Counted from the first letter of the stretch, positions 1 through 6,600 are shown. The stretch is 6,704 nucleotides of DNA from an uncultured Pseudomonadales bacterium (GCA_947258895.1 CAMYKE010000155.1:1-6704); one strand, 5' to 3'. Notes: a model not told the origin generated them from the sequence alone. A program made the numbers and translations.

Positions 1-506
1 CCCGTATAGAGGGCCGTATCGCGCCACACACTGACCTCGCTGAGTTGCGCGCTGCTGAAGGGTACCGCCTGGGTCAGGGCATTGAAACTCACGGCCACGG
101 CCTTGAGTTGAATGGCGACGTAGGGGATCAGGCAACAGAGGGCGACCACAGTGACCAACATTGCCAGCGGCTGCGATTTGGTATGCCGGGACGCGACGAA
201 ATCAGCGATGGAGGTGGAATTTAACTGTTTGGCGCGGGCGATCAGTTTGCAAATGAATGCGAAACCAAACAGGAACAGCACCATGCCACCAAGGAAGGTT
301 GGTGGCAAATACCAGCCCAGCGTAACGGCTTGCCCCGTGGTGCCATAGAACGCCCATGCAGAACAGTTTATCGCCAGGCTCAGACTGACGATAAGGTGCT
401 TGTTGCGCTTAATGAATGTCGGCGAATTGTCCCCGGCAAACGCGACCAGAAACAGGACGAACAAGTAGCCAACCGAGAGCAGGAGAATGATGACCGGATC
501 GAACAT
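1..506 (-). CDS. N-terminal part of a sensor histidine kinase with an SLC5/solute:sodium-symporter-like membrane domain (CbrA/CrbS type), truncated by the window edge
   Basis: Translating the minus strand from the ATG at 506 gives 168 full codons with no stop before the window edge. An in-frame TAG lies 12 nt upstream of this ATG, so it is the first possible start. The protein opens with hydrophobic helices (about residues 4-24, 38-56, 64-88, 113-135). Landmarks are CSAWAFYGTTGQA (48-60), STSIADFVASRHTKSQ (97-112) and YVAIQLKAVAVSF (129-141). These match my knowledge of the transporter-like N-terminus of CbrA/CrbS hybrid sensor kinases, in which an SLC5-fold domain precedes STAC/PAS, kinase and often receiver domains. 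Those later domains lie outside the window, so a plain sodium/solute symporter is not formally excluded. The gene starts 36 nt after the hydrolase stop on the same strand, suggesting co-transcription. No clear Shine-Dalgarno sequence is visible. A role in sensing 3-hydroxybutyrate or carbon status is inferred from context. Confidence 0.8.
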   Translation of the reverse strand, partial: MFDPVIILLLSVGYLFVLFLVAFAGDNSPTFIKRNKHLIVSLSLAINCSAWAFYGTTGQAVTLGWYLPPTFLGGMVLFLFGFAFICKLIARAKQLNSTSIADFVASRHTKSQPLAMLVTVVALCCLIPYVAIQLKAVAVSFNALTQAVPFSSAQLSEVSVWRDTALYT

Positions 507-542
507 ATTGAAAGACTACTGGATGCGCCGCCGCAAAGGGTC

Positions 543-1532
543 TCAGGGTATCATCATCTTTCCGGCATCGAAATAGATGCGCCTGGTCCCGGGTCGCAAT
601 GCAACCGGGGGCAGGTTGGAAGCGGAATCGCCCTCGGCGGAGGTGCCCCGGGGATGTGTCGCGATGATTTGGCTGGGAGGCAGTGCCCGACCAGTGTTGA
701 GATGCTCGTACATGATGTCCAGAGACGCTTCCAGGTAAGGATGCAACGCTACCAGATGCTCCCTGAAGCCGGGATATTTTAGCAGGACATCGAAATGCTG
801 AGCATGCAACACTTCGTAATAGCGCAGCCTGGATTTCGCTCCTTCAATTTCATGATTCAATGCCACGTAGGGTCTGGAGCTATGATTTACACCGATCAAG
901 TGATCGCTGCGGCCGTGCACGATAATGGCGGGCCTGCCGTGCAGGTCCGCGCTGGCAGCCACCTCACGAATAGCCTTCTCCACGTCGGAGGAGCTTTCAT
1001 ATAGCTCGCGCAGGCATTTCATACGTCGATAACCCAGATCCGCCACGCCATTGGCGTCATGCGCATGATACAGTTCGATGGGGCCGTTGGACGCCTCCAG
1101 ATCAATCAGCCGGATACCGGCGACTGGCACGATCCCGCTGCTTACGGTTGGCAGGCGCTGCCGAGCCAGACGCGGCATTATGTCCGGGCGCTGCGCAGTG
1201 TCGACATAGGCAAAACCCACCCCGCAGGGTACATCCTTCGCCGCGTAGCGGCCGTAGGCGTTTAGATAGGTGACGACGAGCGACTCCCAAAGCTGTACAT
1301 AAAAAGAAAAACCGCCCAACAGCCGGGTTTCGGGCAATCCATCCAATGCCTCGACGCGCCGCTGAGCTTCCTCCGCCTGCGCCGGGATGGTAGTGGCGGC
1401 CAACAAACCGTCCTGTTTCAGCAACCCGCAGCGTTGCTGCATCAGTGACAGGTATTGCGCCTTGATTCCGGCCAGCATTGGCGTTGCGCGGTGCGCTTCG
1501 GCGAGCAGCGCGCAGGGCTGGTAGAGTGCCAT
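543..1532 (-). CDS. 3-hydroxybutyrate oligomer hydrolase, C-terminal fragment (329 aa from an internal ATG)
   Basis: This is the downstream half of the same hydrolase. The ATG at 1532 is internal: the frame is open further upstream to about 1664 and there encodes family-like sequence (TVAAEPSLTLP, then IVIYQENIEV). The fragment is therefore probably not translated independently, and no Shine-Dalgarno is evident at this ATG. Landmarks from the ATG are LYQPCALLAE (3-12), VTYLNAYGR (87-95), HGRSDHLIGVNHSSRPY (206-222), YYEVLHAQHFDVL (238-250) and PLPPSQ-like LPPSQII (284-290). In an alpha/beta-hydrolase reading, the Asp of HGRSD (210) and the His of AQHFD (246) are the plausible acid and histidine of the catalytic triad; both are retained. 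It has no signal peptide of its own. The TGA at 543 is followed by 36 nt before the kinase start. Confidence 0.72.
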   Translation of the reverse strand: MALYQPCALLAEAHRATPMLAGIKAQYLSLMQQRCGLLKQDGLLAATTIPAQAEEAQRRVEALDGLPETRLLGGFSFYVQLWESLVVTYLNAYGRYAAKDVPCGVGFAYVDTAQRPDIMPRLARQRLPTVSSGIVPVAGIRLIDLEASNGPIELYHAHDANGVADLGYRRMKCLRELYESSSDVEKAIREVAASADLHGRPAIIVHGRSDHLIGVNHSSRPYVALNHEIEGAKSRLRYYEVLHAQHFDVLLKYPGFREHLVALHPYLEASLDIMYEHLNTGRALPPSQIIATHPRGTSAEGDSASNLPPVALRPGTRRIYFDAGKMMIP

Positions 1533-1594
1533 GAAGGTTGCGCGGTCCAGCAGCGATCTCGGCTCAACTGCAACTTCGATATTTTCCTGATAAA

Positions 1595-2584
1595 TTACGA
1601 TCCCGGGCGATTGCGGCAGGGTAAGGCTGGGCTCGGCGGCAACCGTGTAGCATCCGCAAGTCTGTCAAACTCACGACAAAACCGTTTCAGTTTGGCGGTA
1701 TCGATTCGCGCTCGGCGCGACTGACTAGCGGCTATCACCAGGGTGTTGCTTCGCGTGTACCAGTCCTCAGCCGGACGATGATGAGTGTTCAGCAGGTAGA
1801 AAGCGGCCCTGATCGATGCCAGTGTCATCCATCCCCATGCGGACTCGGGATTGCCGCCACTATGGGCATGGCGGGTCGCAATCAGGTAGGGTTTCTCTGC
1901 GGTTAAGACACTGTCCTGATACGGATTATCTGCTGGTGCCGACATTAACTGGCGCGACAGATCGTAACTTTCACCGCTATCAAAAAAATAGAATCCAGTG
2001 CCGGTACCTTTGTCGTTGTAAACCACGGCACACCGTCGACGGAGCGCCCACTTGCCAACCGTTCCGATGGCGCCAAAGACGTCTCGCGATCCGGACGACG
2101 GAGCGGCCACGATACAGGCGCGTTGCGGATCGAAGCTGTCCGGAACCTGCAGCACGAGCCTGGCTTCAAGCCCTCCAGCCAGGCGCACGAGGGCCGTGTA
2201 TTCCCAGCCAGCCACACGCGACTCCGGTGTGGCGCCGGGAGCTGATCCCAAACCTTCGTCACTTTCGCTGCCGGTGTCGACCAGCGAATTGTAATGATAG
2301 TGGATGGCATTGCGACGCAGGTCCTCTGCCGGTATTGCCGAGCCGGGGGACAATACCGGCGCCGGCGCCCGTAGCCCCCTGATGCCCAGCCCCGCAGTGA
2401 GCAGATCGTCTGCTTCCCCATCCAGGTAGCTGGCACTCGCAGCACCCGCCAGACTTGCCGGCCGCCTGGCTTCAAGCGGAGTCGAAGAGACCTGCCGAGC
2501 CTGACTGCCAGCCCAGGCACCAATCATCATGCCCGTGGTACCGGCTAACAGGACGATGGCAGCTATGGGTGCTTGAATTCTCAA
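1595..2584 (-). CDS. 3-hydroxybutyrate oligomer hydrolase, N-terminal fragment (329 aa open frame)
   Basis: This is the upstream half of the broken hydrolase. I start it at a TTG at 2584-2582 rather than the in-frame ATG at 2641. The TTG has a GGAG Shine-Dalgarno 8 nt upstream, lies clear of the permease stop, and yields a clean signal peptide: MRIQAP, a hydrophobic core to about residue 25, and possible cleavage near GSQA (26-29). The ATG would overlap the permease by 43 nt and add a charged extension. Family landmarks are YLDGEADDLLTAGLG (53-67), LVDTG (101-105), VLQVPDSFDP (144-153), IVAAPSSGSR (158-167), GAIGTVGKWAL (171-181), YNDKGTGTG (189-197), RHAHSGGNPESAWG (238-251) and NTLVIAAS (280-287). 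After NTLVIAAS the family normally continues with a Ser-Asn-Gly-Gly nucleophile loop, but this frame reads QSRRARID. From about residue 313 to the TAA at 1595 the frame is unrelated to the family. Confidence 0.75.
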   Translation of the reverse strand: MRIQAPIAAIVLLAGTTGMMIGAWAGSQARQVSSTPLEARRPASLAGAASASYLDGEADDLLTAGLGIRGLRAPAPVLSPGSAIPAEDLRRNAIHYHYNSLVDTGSESDEGLGSAPGATPESRVAGWEYTALVRLAGGLEARLVLQVPDSFDPQRACIVAAPSSGSRDVFGAIGTVGKWALRRRCAVVYNDKGTGTGFYFFDSGESYDLSRQLMSAPADNPYQDSVLTAEKPYLIATRHAHSGGNPESAWGWMTLASIRAAFYLLNTHHRPAEDWYTRSNTLVIAASQSRRARIDTAKLKRFCREFDRLADATRLPPSPALPCRNRPGS

Positions 2585-2592
2585 TCTTCTGT

Positions 2593-2596
2593 CTCC
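2593..2596 (-). promoter_or_regulatory. Shine-Dalgarno (GGAG) setting a TTG start for the hydrolase
   Basis: On the minus strand GGAG is followed by 8 nt and then TTG at 2584-2582. This site decides the start: it lies between the permease TAG (2601-2599) and the TTG, so ribosomes finishing the permease could re-initiate 14 nt on. The protein from this TTG begins directly with a signal peptide. Confidence 0.6.
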
Positions 2597-2598
2597 GG

Positions 2599-3906
2599 CT
2601 AAAACAGCAGCAACAGCGTGGTTGCGACTACCAGACCACACAACGGCACGACGACAGTCAAGGCTCCCAGCGGCGCGTAGGCCGCCTTGTGCGTCTCCTG
2701 GCAGATCGCCCGAATCGTTGTCACCACATATCCGTTGTGGGGGAGAGAGTCCAGCGCGCCGGACGCTATCGCCACCACCCGATGCAAGGCTTGCGGATCG
2801 ACACCCAGTTCAAGATAGTGCGGCGCCAGCACCGGTAATGCAATGGACTGACCGCCGGACGCAGACCCCGTTAGCGCGGCAATCACGGTCACGGCAATCC
2901 CCGCGCTGATCAGTTCGTTGCCGGGTATCGCGGTAATCCACTCCACCGCCATCCCAAAGGCGGGCGAGGCCTGGGCCACCGAGCCAAAGCCAACGACGGC
3001 GGCGGTATTTCCGATCGCTACAAGCGCACCCAGCGCGCCATCTCCCACCGCGCCACCCAGGTTCTGGAAGAAGGTACGGTTGATCGCCCAGGCAATGATG
3101 CAACCCGACAACAAGGCCAGGATCAGGGTAGATTGTTTCAGCGTGTCATGGAGGGTGAAATTAACCAGCAGCACCGAAGCCAGCGGCAGCAGGGATACCA
3201 GGGGGTTGGGCAGATGGCGGGTATCAGGATGCGGGTCAGTCGCTCGTTCGATGAAACCCTCTCCGCGTGCCGTAGCACGCTGCAACATGCTATTCAGCCA
3301 CCAGTAGCCGAACCCCGCCATCAACAGGGCGACCACGAGACTGACTTCCCAGGCGGCATAGGGCGTGGTGCCGAGGAACTTGATGGGTATCCAGTTCTGG
3401 ATTTCCGGTGAACCCGCCGAGGTCATGGTAAAGGTCACCGACCCGAAAGCCATCGTGGCGGGAATAAAGCGGCGCGGCAGGTTGGCCTGCTTGAACAACC
3501 CCAGCGCGATCGGATACGCCGAAAAGGCGACCACAAACACACTCACGCCCCCGTAGGTCAACACCGCACAGGCGAGTACCACCGCAAACGGCGCATTCCT
3601 GGAGCCCAGTTTGGTGACGATCCACTGCGCCACGCTCTCCGCGGCGCCACTGTCCTCCATGAGTTTGCCGAAGATACTGCCCAGCAGGAACATGAAAAAC
3701 CAGGAATGGATAAAGGCAGTAAAGCCGGTCATATAGGCATCGGTATAGGCGGTACGGGCGGATCCTTCCAGCGGCACGAAATCCAGGCCGCCGCTAGCGG
3801 CAACCAGCAGGGCACAAAGTGGCGCCGCAATCAGCAGGTTCATGCCACGAATGGTGAGGTAGATCAGCAGGCCGAGTGCTGCGACGAGTCCGATTGAGCT
3901 GAGCAT
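2599..3906 (-). CDS. GntP-family inner-membrane permease, probable 3-hydroxybutyrate transporter
   Basis: This 435-residue, very hydrophobic protein has the length and pattern of the GntP (gluconate:proton symporter) family, with about 12 membrane stretches from residue 5 to the C-terminal VVATTLLLLF. Family-type motifs are YGGVSVFVVAFSAYPIA (118-134), the polar loop TMTSAGSPEIQNWIP (160-174), GSASGGQSIALPVL (347-360) and ASGALDSLPHNG (381-392). The last two correspond to the re-entrant, substrate-path regions of the family. GntP members import small hydroxy acids such as gluconate. A GntP-type permease (HbuT) is associated with 3-hydroxybutyrate use in Pseudomonas, and here the next gene is a 3-hydroxybutyrate oligomer hydrolase, so 3-hydroxybutyrate is the most likely substrate (inference from context). 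The ATG at 3906 is the natural start before the first helix; its Shine-Dalgarno is weak. It is the first gene of the leftward operon, divergent from the receptor. Gluconate or another hydroxy acid remains possible. Confidence 0.85.
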   Translation of the reverse strand: MLSSIGLVAALGLLIYLTIRGMNLLIAAPLCALLVAASGGLDFVPLEGSARTAYTDAYMTGFTAFIHSWFFMFLLGSIFGKLMEDSGAAESVAQWIVTKLGSRNAPFAVVLACAVLTYGGVSVFVVAFSAYPIALGLFKQANLPRRFIPATMAFGSVTFTMTSAGSPEIQNWIPIKFLGTTPYAAWEVSLVVALLMAGFGYWWLNSMLQRATARGEGFIERATDPHPDTRHLPNPLVSLLPLASVLLVNFTLHDTLKQSTLILALLSGCIIAWAINRTFFQNLGGAVGDGALGALVAIGNTAAVVGFGSVAQASPAFGMAVEWITAIPGNELISAGIAVTVIAALTGSASGGQSIALPVLAPHYLELGVDPQALHRVVAIASGALDSLPHNGYVVTTIRAICQETHKAAYAPLGALTVVVPLCGLVVATTLLLLF

Positions 3907-3958
3907 GATGGGTTGTTGTTCTCATTAGCTAACGATTGCGTTGCCAAAGCGTACCCGG

Positions 3959-3989
3959 ATTGCCCGGCAATACCATCATACCTTGGTAT
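3959..3989. promoter_or_regulatory. Overlapping inverted repeats in the divergent intergenic region, candidate operator/promoter
   Basis: Two inverted repeats abut here. ATTGCC-C-GGCAAT (3959-3971) is a perfect 6-bp palindrome around one base. ATACC-TT-GGTAT (3978-3989) is a perfect 5-bp palindrome around two, and a third ATACC half-site lies at 3970-3974. On the minus strand TATGAT (3980-3975) is a 5/6 match to a sigma-70 -10 box for the permease operon, without a good -35. It would give a start near 3968 and a leader of about 60 nt. The palindromes would then lie over the -10/spacer and the start point, which suits a repressor, or an activator if the weak -35 is real. The regulator is unknown. 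Confidence 0.45.
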
Positions 3990-4044
3990 AGGGGACAGGC
4001 CTGGCCCGCTGGGCTAGAGTGTTCCCTGAAGCGCACGGGAGTCA

Positions 4045-4070
4045 GCAATGCAATAATGCAATGCAATGCG
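4045..4070. repeat. 13-nt tandem direct repeat built from four GCAAT units
   Basis: GCAAT occurs at 4045-4049, 4050-4054, 4058-4062 and 4063-4067. The two pairs form a tandem 13-nt repeat (4045-4057 and 4058-4070) that differs only in its last three bases (AAT versus GCG). The repeat lies 53-78 nt upstream of the receptor start codon, where a regulator or promoter would act. The same pentamer, in either orientation, also occurs at 3935-3939, 3959-3963 and 3967-3971, so the region is enriched for it. It may be an iterated binding site or simple slippage. Confidence 0.5.
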
Positions 4071-4122
4071 AAAGAGTGCCGCTCAATCTGACCATAATTG
4101 ACATACGAAGGGTGAGGAACAC

Positions 4123-6438
4123 ATGAAAACACGAACGGAAAACAATCTTGCAGTCGGCGCTCTGGCGGTCTGCATCGGATCGCCTGGCCTCGTTTTCGCG
4201 GCCACCGACGAGACCCGCAACACGCAGGTTACGCTGGATGAAATCGTGGTCACCGCACAGAAGCGTGAGCAAAATTTGCAACAGGTACCCATCGCCGTCA
4301 CGGCATATAGTGCCAAGCAACTGGAAATCAGCGGTGTATCAACACTGGTTGAGCTCGAGAAGAGCACGCCCAATGCCCAATTCCGCTCCAGTCGCGGCAC
4401 CAATTCTACCCTGACCGCATACATTCGGGGCATTGGCCAGCAGGACCCCTTGTGGGGCTTCGAGCCGGGTATTGGGATCTACGTCGATGACATCTACATT
4501 GCGCGACCGCAGGCCGCTGTACTGGATGTCTACGATGTCGAACGCATCGAGGTATTGCGGGGTCCGCAGGGCACGCTGTACGGCAAGAATACCGTTGGTG
4601 GCGCGATAAAATACGTGACCAAAAAAATGACCGGCGATGCGTCGGCAGAGGTCAAGGTCGCCGCCGGCGCCTATAATCAGCGCGATGTGTCGCTGGCGGG
4701 GCAGCTCCCGCTCATAGAGGACAAACTCTACGCCGGAGTGACCGTCGCATCGTTCAATCGTGACGGCTTTGGCACCCAATACAAGGACTACGATTCGGCA
4801 ACCGGCACCTTTGGTCGCACCGAGGAAAACTACAACAAGGAAATTTTGGCCGGACGCGTCAGCGTCGAATACACACCGAATGACGCCCTGTTTTTCCGCC
4901 TCACCGCCGATGCCGTCGATGATGAATCAAACAACCGCTGCGGCTCCCGGTTCGACACCAACACGGTAGCAGGTCCCAATGGCGAATTCTTCCCGGCTCT
5001 CCCCGACCCATTCGATTCTCAATGCGGCATGACCGAGAAACAAAATGTCGAAAGCCAGGGGATATCGCTGAGCGCGAGTTATGCGCTGTCGGATGCGTTG
5101 TCGCTGAAGTACATCTACGGCTACCGCGAGGGCGAAACACAGACCTTTATCGATTTTGACGGCACGCCGCTGGACAGCTTCGAAGTTCCGGCCTTCTACG
5201 AAGACGACCAGCAAACCCATGAGATACAACTCAATTACGCGACCGAGCGCTTTGCGCTGGTCAGCGGGCTGTATTACTACGAGGGCAATGCAGCAGGTGC
5301 CTTCGACGCCCTGTTCGGCCAATTCGGCACCGGCGTGTTAACCGGTTCCCAGTTTACCAACGCGGTATTCGGGGATGTCGATACCGAGAGCCTCTCTGCC
5401 TATTTCAACCTGAATTACGACCTGACGGAGACAGTGACGCTGACGGCAGGCGTGCGGGTCACCAACGACGACAAAGCGGCTAACGTGAATCGCCAGTTCA
5501 GGCTCACCGCCAATTCGTTTCCGGGCACTACCACCCAGGGATCGGGAATCACCTTTGGTGATTCGGCAACCGATACGCTGCTTGCCGTCCGCACCGCATT
5601 CACCAAGGATATGGCCAATGACGACTGGACGGAAACCAGTCCGTCGCTGAAGCTCGACTGGAAAGTTGCCGAGCATATCATGGTCTATGGTGGCTGGTCG
5701 CAGGGCTTCAAATCTGGCGGCTTCGACATGCGGGCCGATGCCGCGGTCAATCCATTAGTGGTGGATGGCTATGATCCCGAAACGGTCGACACCTATGAGT
5801 TGGGCGTCAAGTCGGAACTGCTGGACAGGCGCCTGCGTATGAACCTCACCCTGTTCCACTCTGATTACAAGGATATGCAGATCACGGTACAGGCGCCTGC
5901 CCCTGCCCCGGCATTCTTTTCGTCGACGGTCGTAAACGCCGGCGAGGCGGAAATCAAGGGCTTCGAACTGGAGGCGATCGCTCAGCTCACGGCAAACCTC
6001 AGCAGCAAACTGGTGGTCGGTTATCTGGATGGCGACTTCATTGAAGTGCAGGATGCGGTTGCTGGAGACTTGTCCGATATCTGGGAGATGCAGAACGCTC
6101 CGGAATGGAACGGCCAGCTGGCACTCCTCTATGACGTGGAGTTGGCCAATTTGGGTGCCCTGTCACTGAGTACCGCAGTGTCCTATCGGGACGCGGTCAG
6201 GATGTTCGAAGCCGTGACCTCCCCGATTGACCAGGGTTCGTATTCCCTGTGGGACGCGAGTGCCGTCTGGACGTCGCAGGACGAACACTGGACGGTAGGC
6301 GTGCATCTGAAAAACCTGAACGACGAAGAATACCGCACCGGCGGCTATAACTTCCCGGCCACCGCCGGGGAGGATGCCATTCTGGGCTTCTATGGCGATC
6401 CGCGCAGCTGGACAGTAAGCCTCGGCTACGAGTTCTAG
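4123..6438 (+). CDS. TonB-dependent outer-membrane receptor
   Basis: This complete 771-residue receptor imports a ligand across the outer membrane using TonB/ExbBD energy. The ATG at 4123 has a GAGG Shine-Dalgarno 5 nt upstream. A signal peptide (residues 1-26, probable cleavage after VFA) is followed by a TonB box, LDEIVVTAQK (38-47). The plug domain spans about 50-170, with IRGIGQQDP (101-109), GIGIYVDDIYIARPQ (116-130) and VLRGPQGTLYGKNTVGG (144-160). The rest is the 22-strand beta-barrel, with a motif of the type YGGWSQGFKSGGF in its second half, ending in YEF, the aromatic C-terminus recognised by the BAM complex. Cys273 and Cys301 are the only cysteines in the mature protein and probably form a disulfide in a surface loop. 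The style is that of the large proteobacterial receptor group whose members take siderophores, oligosaccharides, aromatics or unknown ligands; sequence alone does not give the substrate. Divergence from the 3-hydroxybutyrate genes suggests oligomer uptake (inference). Confidence 0.95.
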   Translation: MKTRTENNLAVGALAVCIGSPGLVFAATDETRNTQVTLDEIVVTAQKREQNLQQVPIAVTAYSAKQLEISGVSTLVELEKSTPNAQFRSSRGTNSTLTAYIRGIGQQDPLWGFEPGIGIYVDDIYIARPQAAVLDVYDVERIEVLRGPQGTLYGKNTVGGAIKYVTKKMTGDASAEVKVAAGAYNQRDVSLAGQLPLIEDKLYAGVTVASFNRDGFGTQYKDYDSATGTFGRTEENYNKEILAGRVSVEYTPNDALFFRLTADAVDDESNNRCGSRFDTNTVAGPNGEFFPALPDPFDSQCGMTEKQNVESQGISLSASYALSDALSLKYIYGYREGETQTFIDFDGTPLDSFEVPAFYEDDQQTHEIQLNYATERFALVSGLYYYEGNAAGAFDALFGQFGTGVLTGSQFTNAVFGDVDTESLSAYFNLNYDLTETVTLTAGVRVTNDDKAANVNRQFRLTANSFPGTTTQGSGITFGDSATDTLLAVRTAFTKDMANDDWTETSPSLKLDWKVAEHIMVYGGWSQGFKSGGFDMRADAAVNPLVVDGYDPETVDTYELGVKSELLDRRLRMNLTLFHSDYKDMQITVQAPAPAPAFFSSTVVNAGEAEIKGFELEAIAQLTANLSSKLVVGYLDGDFIEVQDAVAGDLSDIWEMQNAPEWNGQLALLYDVELANLGALSLSTAVSYRDAVRMFEAVTSPIDQGSYSLWDASAVWTSQDEHWTVGVHLKNLNDEEYRTGGYNFPATAGEDAILGFYGDPRSWTVSLGYEF

Positions 6439-6473
6439 CGCACGATTGCTACCCAGGCAGACCCTCTACTTTG

Positions 6474-6499
6474 AGCCGCTTCCCCAGCGGCTTTTTTTT
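6474..6499 (+). terminator. Rho-independent terminator of the receptor gene
   Basis: A perfect 7-bp stem, AGCCGCT (6474-6480) and AGCGGCT (6486-6492), encloses a TCCCC loop. A run of eight T follows (6492-6499, the first being the last stem base). It lies 35 nt after the receptor stop codon. The opposite strand has no T run after the stem, so it works rightward only. The receptor is therefore a monocistronic unit. Confidence 0.92.
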
Positions 6500-6600
6500 C
6501 CTTCCTGAAAGTGACCAACTGCTCAATCGCGTCATCCGCGAACCTGTGCAGCTGATGTTATCACCGTCGCCGGTCTATGGCAGTGTCGCTACGGCCGCTG

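Larger units (their letters stand above)
543..2584 (-). pseudogene. D-(-)-3-hydroxybutyrate oligomer hydrolase, frameshifted
   Basis: Two minus-strand reading frames together reproduce one 3-hydroxybutyrate oligomer hydrolase (3HBOH family), an exported esterase that cleaves short 3-hydroxybutyrate oligomers left by PHB depolymerase into monomers. Frame one carries the N-terminal half and frame two the C-terminal half, with no overlap in homology. Both are open between about 1664 and 1598. The best join is near 1650, where ...RLADA is followed in the other frame by YTVAAEPSLTLP, the expected continuation in the family. This implies a net loss of one base (or gain of two). The joined protein would be about 680 residues, close to the roughly 690-700 usual for the family. 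No homopolymer sits at the join. Apart from the break both halves look well conserved, so the lesion is recent or is a sequencing/assembly error. The gene follows the permease by 14 nt and precedes the kinase by 36 nt. Confidence 0.8.

Noticed and set aside
330..782. Plus-strand open frame of 150 codons
   Set aside because: It lies antisense to the kinase N-terminus and the hydrolase C-terminus, both with recognisable family motifs. Its translation has low-complexity, charged composition with no recognisable domain.
1595..1667. Programmed ribosomal frameshifting in the hydrolase
   Set aside because: No slippery heptamer or adjacent stable structure is apparent at the join, and no such mechanism is known to me for this family.
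1816..2382. Plus-strand open frame of 188 codons
   Set aside because: It is antisense to the conserved N-terminal half of the hydrolase; its composition (Arg, Pro, Cys, His rich) is typical of a shadow frame in GC-rich coding DNA.
1945..2523. Minus-strand open frame of 192 codons overlapping the hydrolase
   Set aside because: It is an alternative frame of the same strand, and the family motifs (DDLLTAGLG, PDSFDP, DKGTGTG) are all in the other frame.
3929..3956. Possible sigma-54 (-24/-12) promoter for the permease operon, considered because 3-hydroxybutyrate genes in Pseudomonas can be sigma-54 dependent
   Set aside because: A GG-N10-GC pattern can be found on the minus strand (within CCGGGTACGCTTTGGCA), but it lacks the TGGCAC and TTGCA context, so the match is too weak to call.
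4093..4103. CATAAT and TTGACA hexamers just upstream of the receptor
   Set aside because: TTGACA (4098-4103) is only 19 nt from the start codon, too close to act as a -35. CATAAT (4093-4098) resembles a -10 but has no acceptable -35 at normal spacing.
4339..4779. Minus-strand open frame of 146 codons inside the receptor
   Set aside because: It is antisense to the highly conserved TonB plug domain and has no recognisable protein features.
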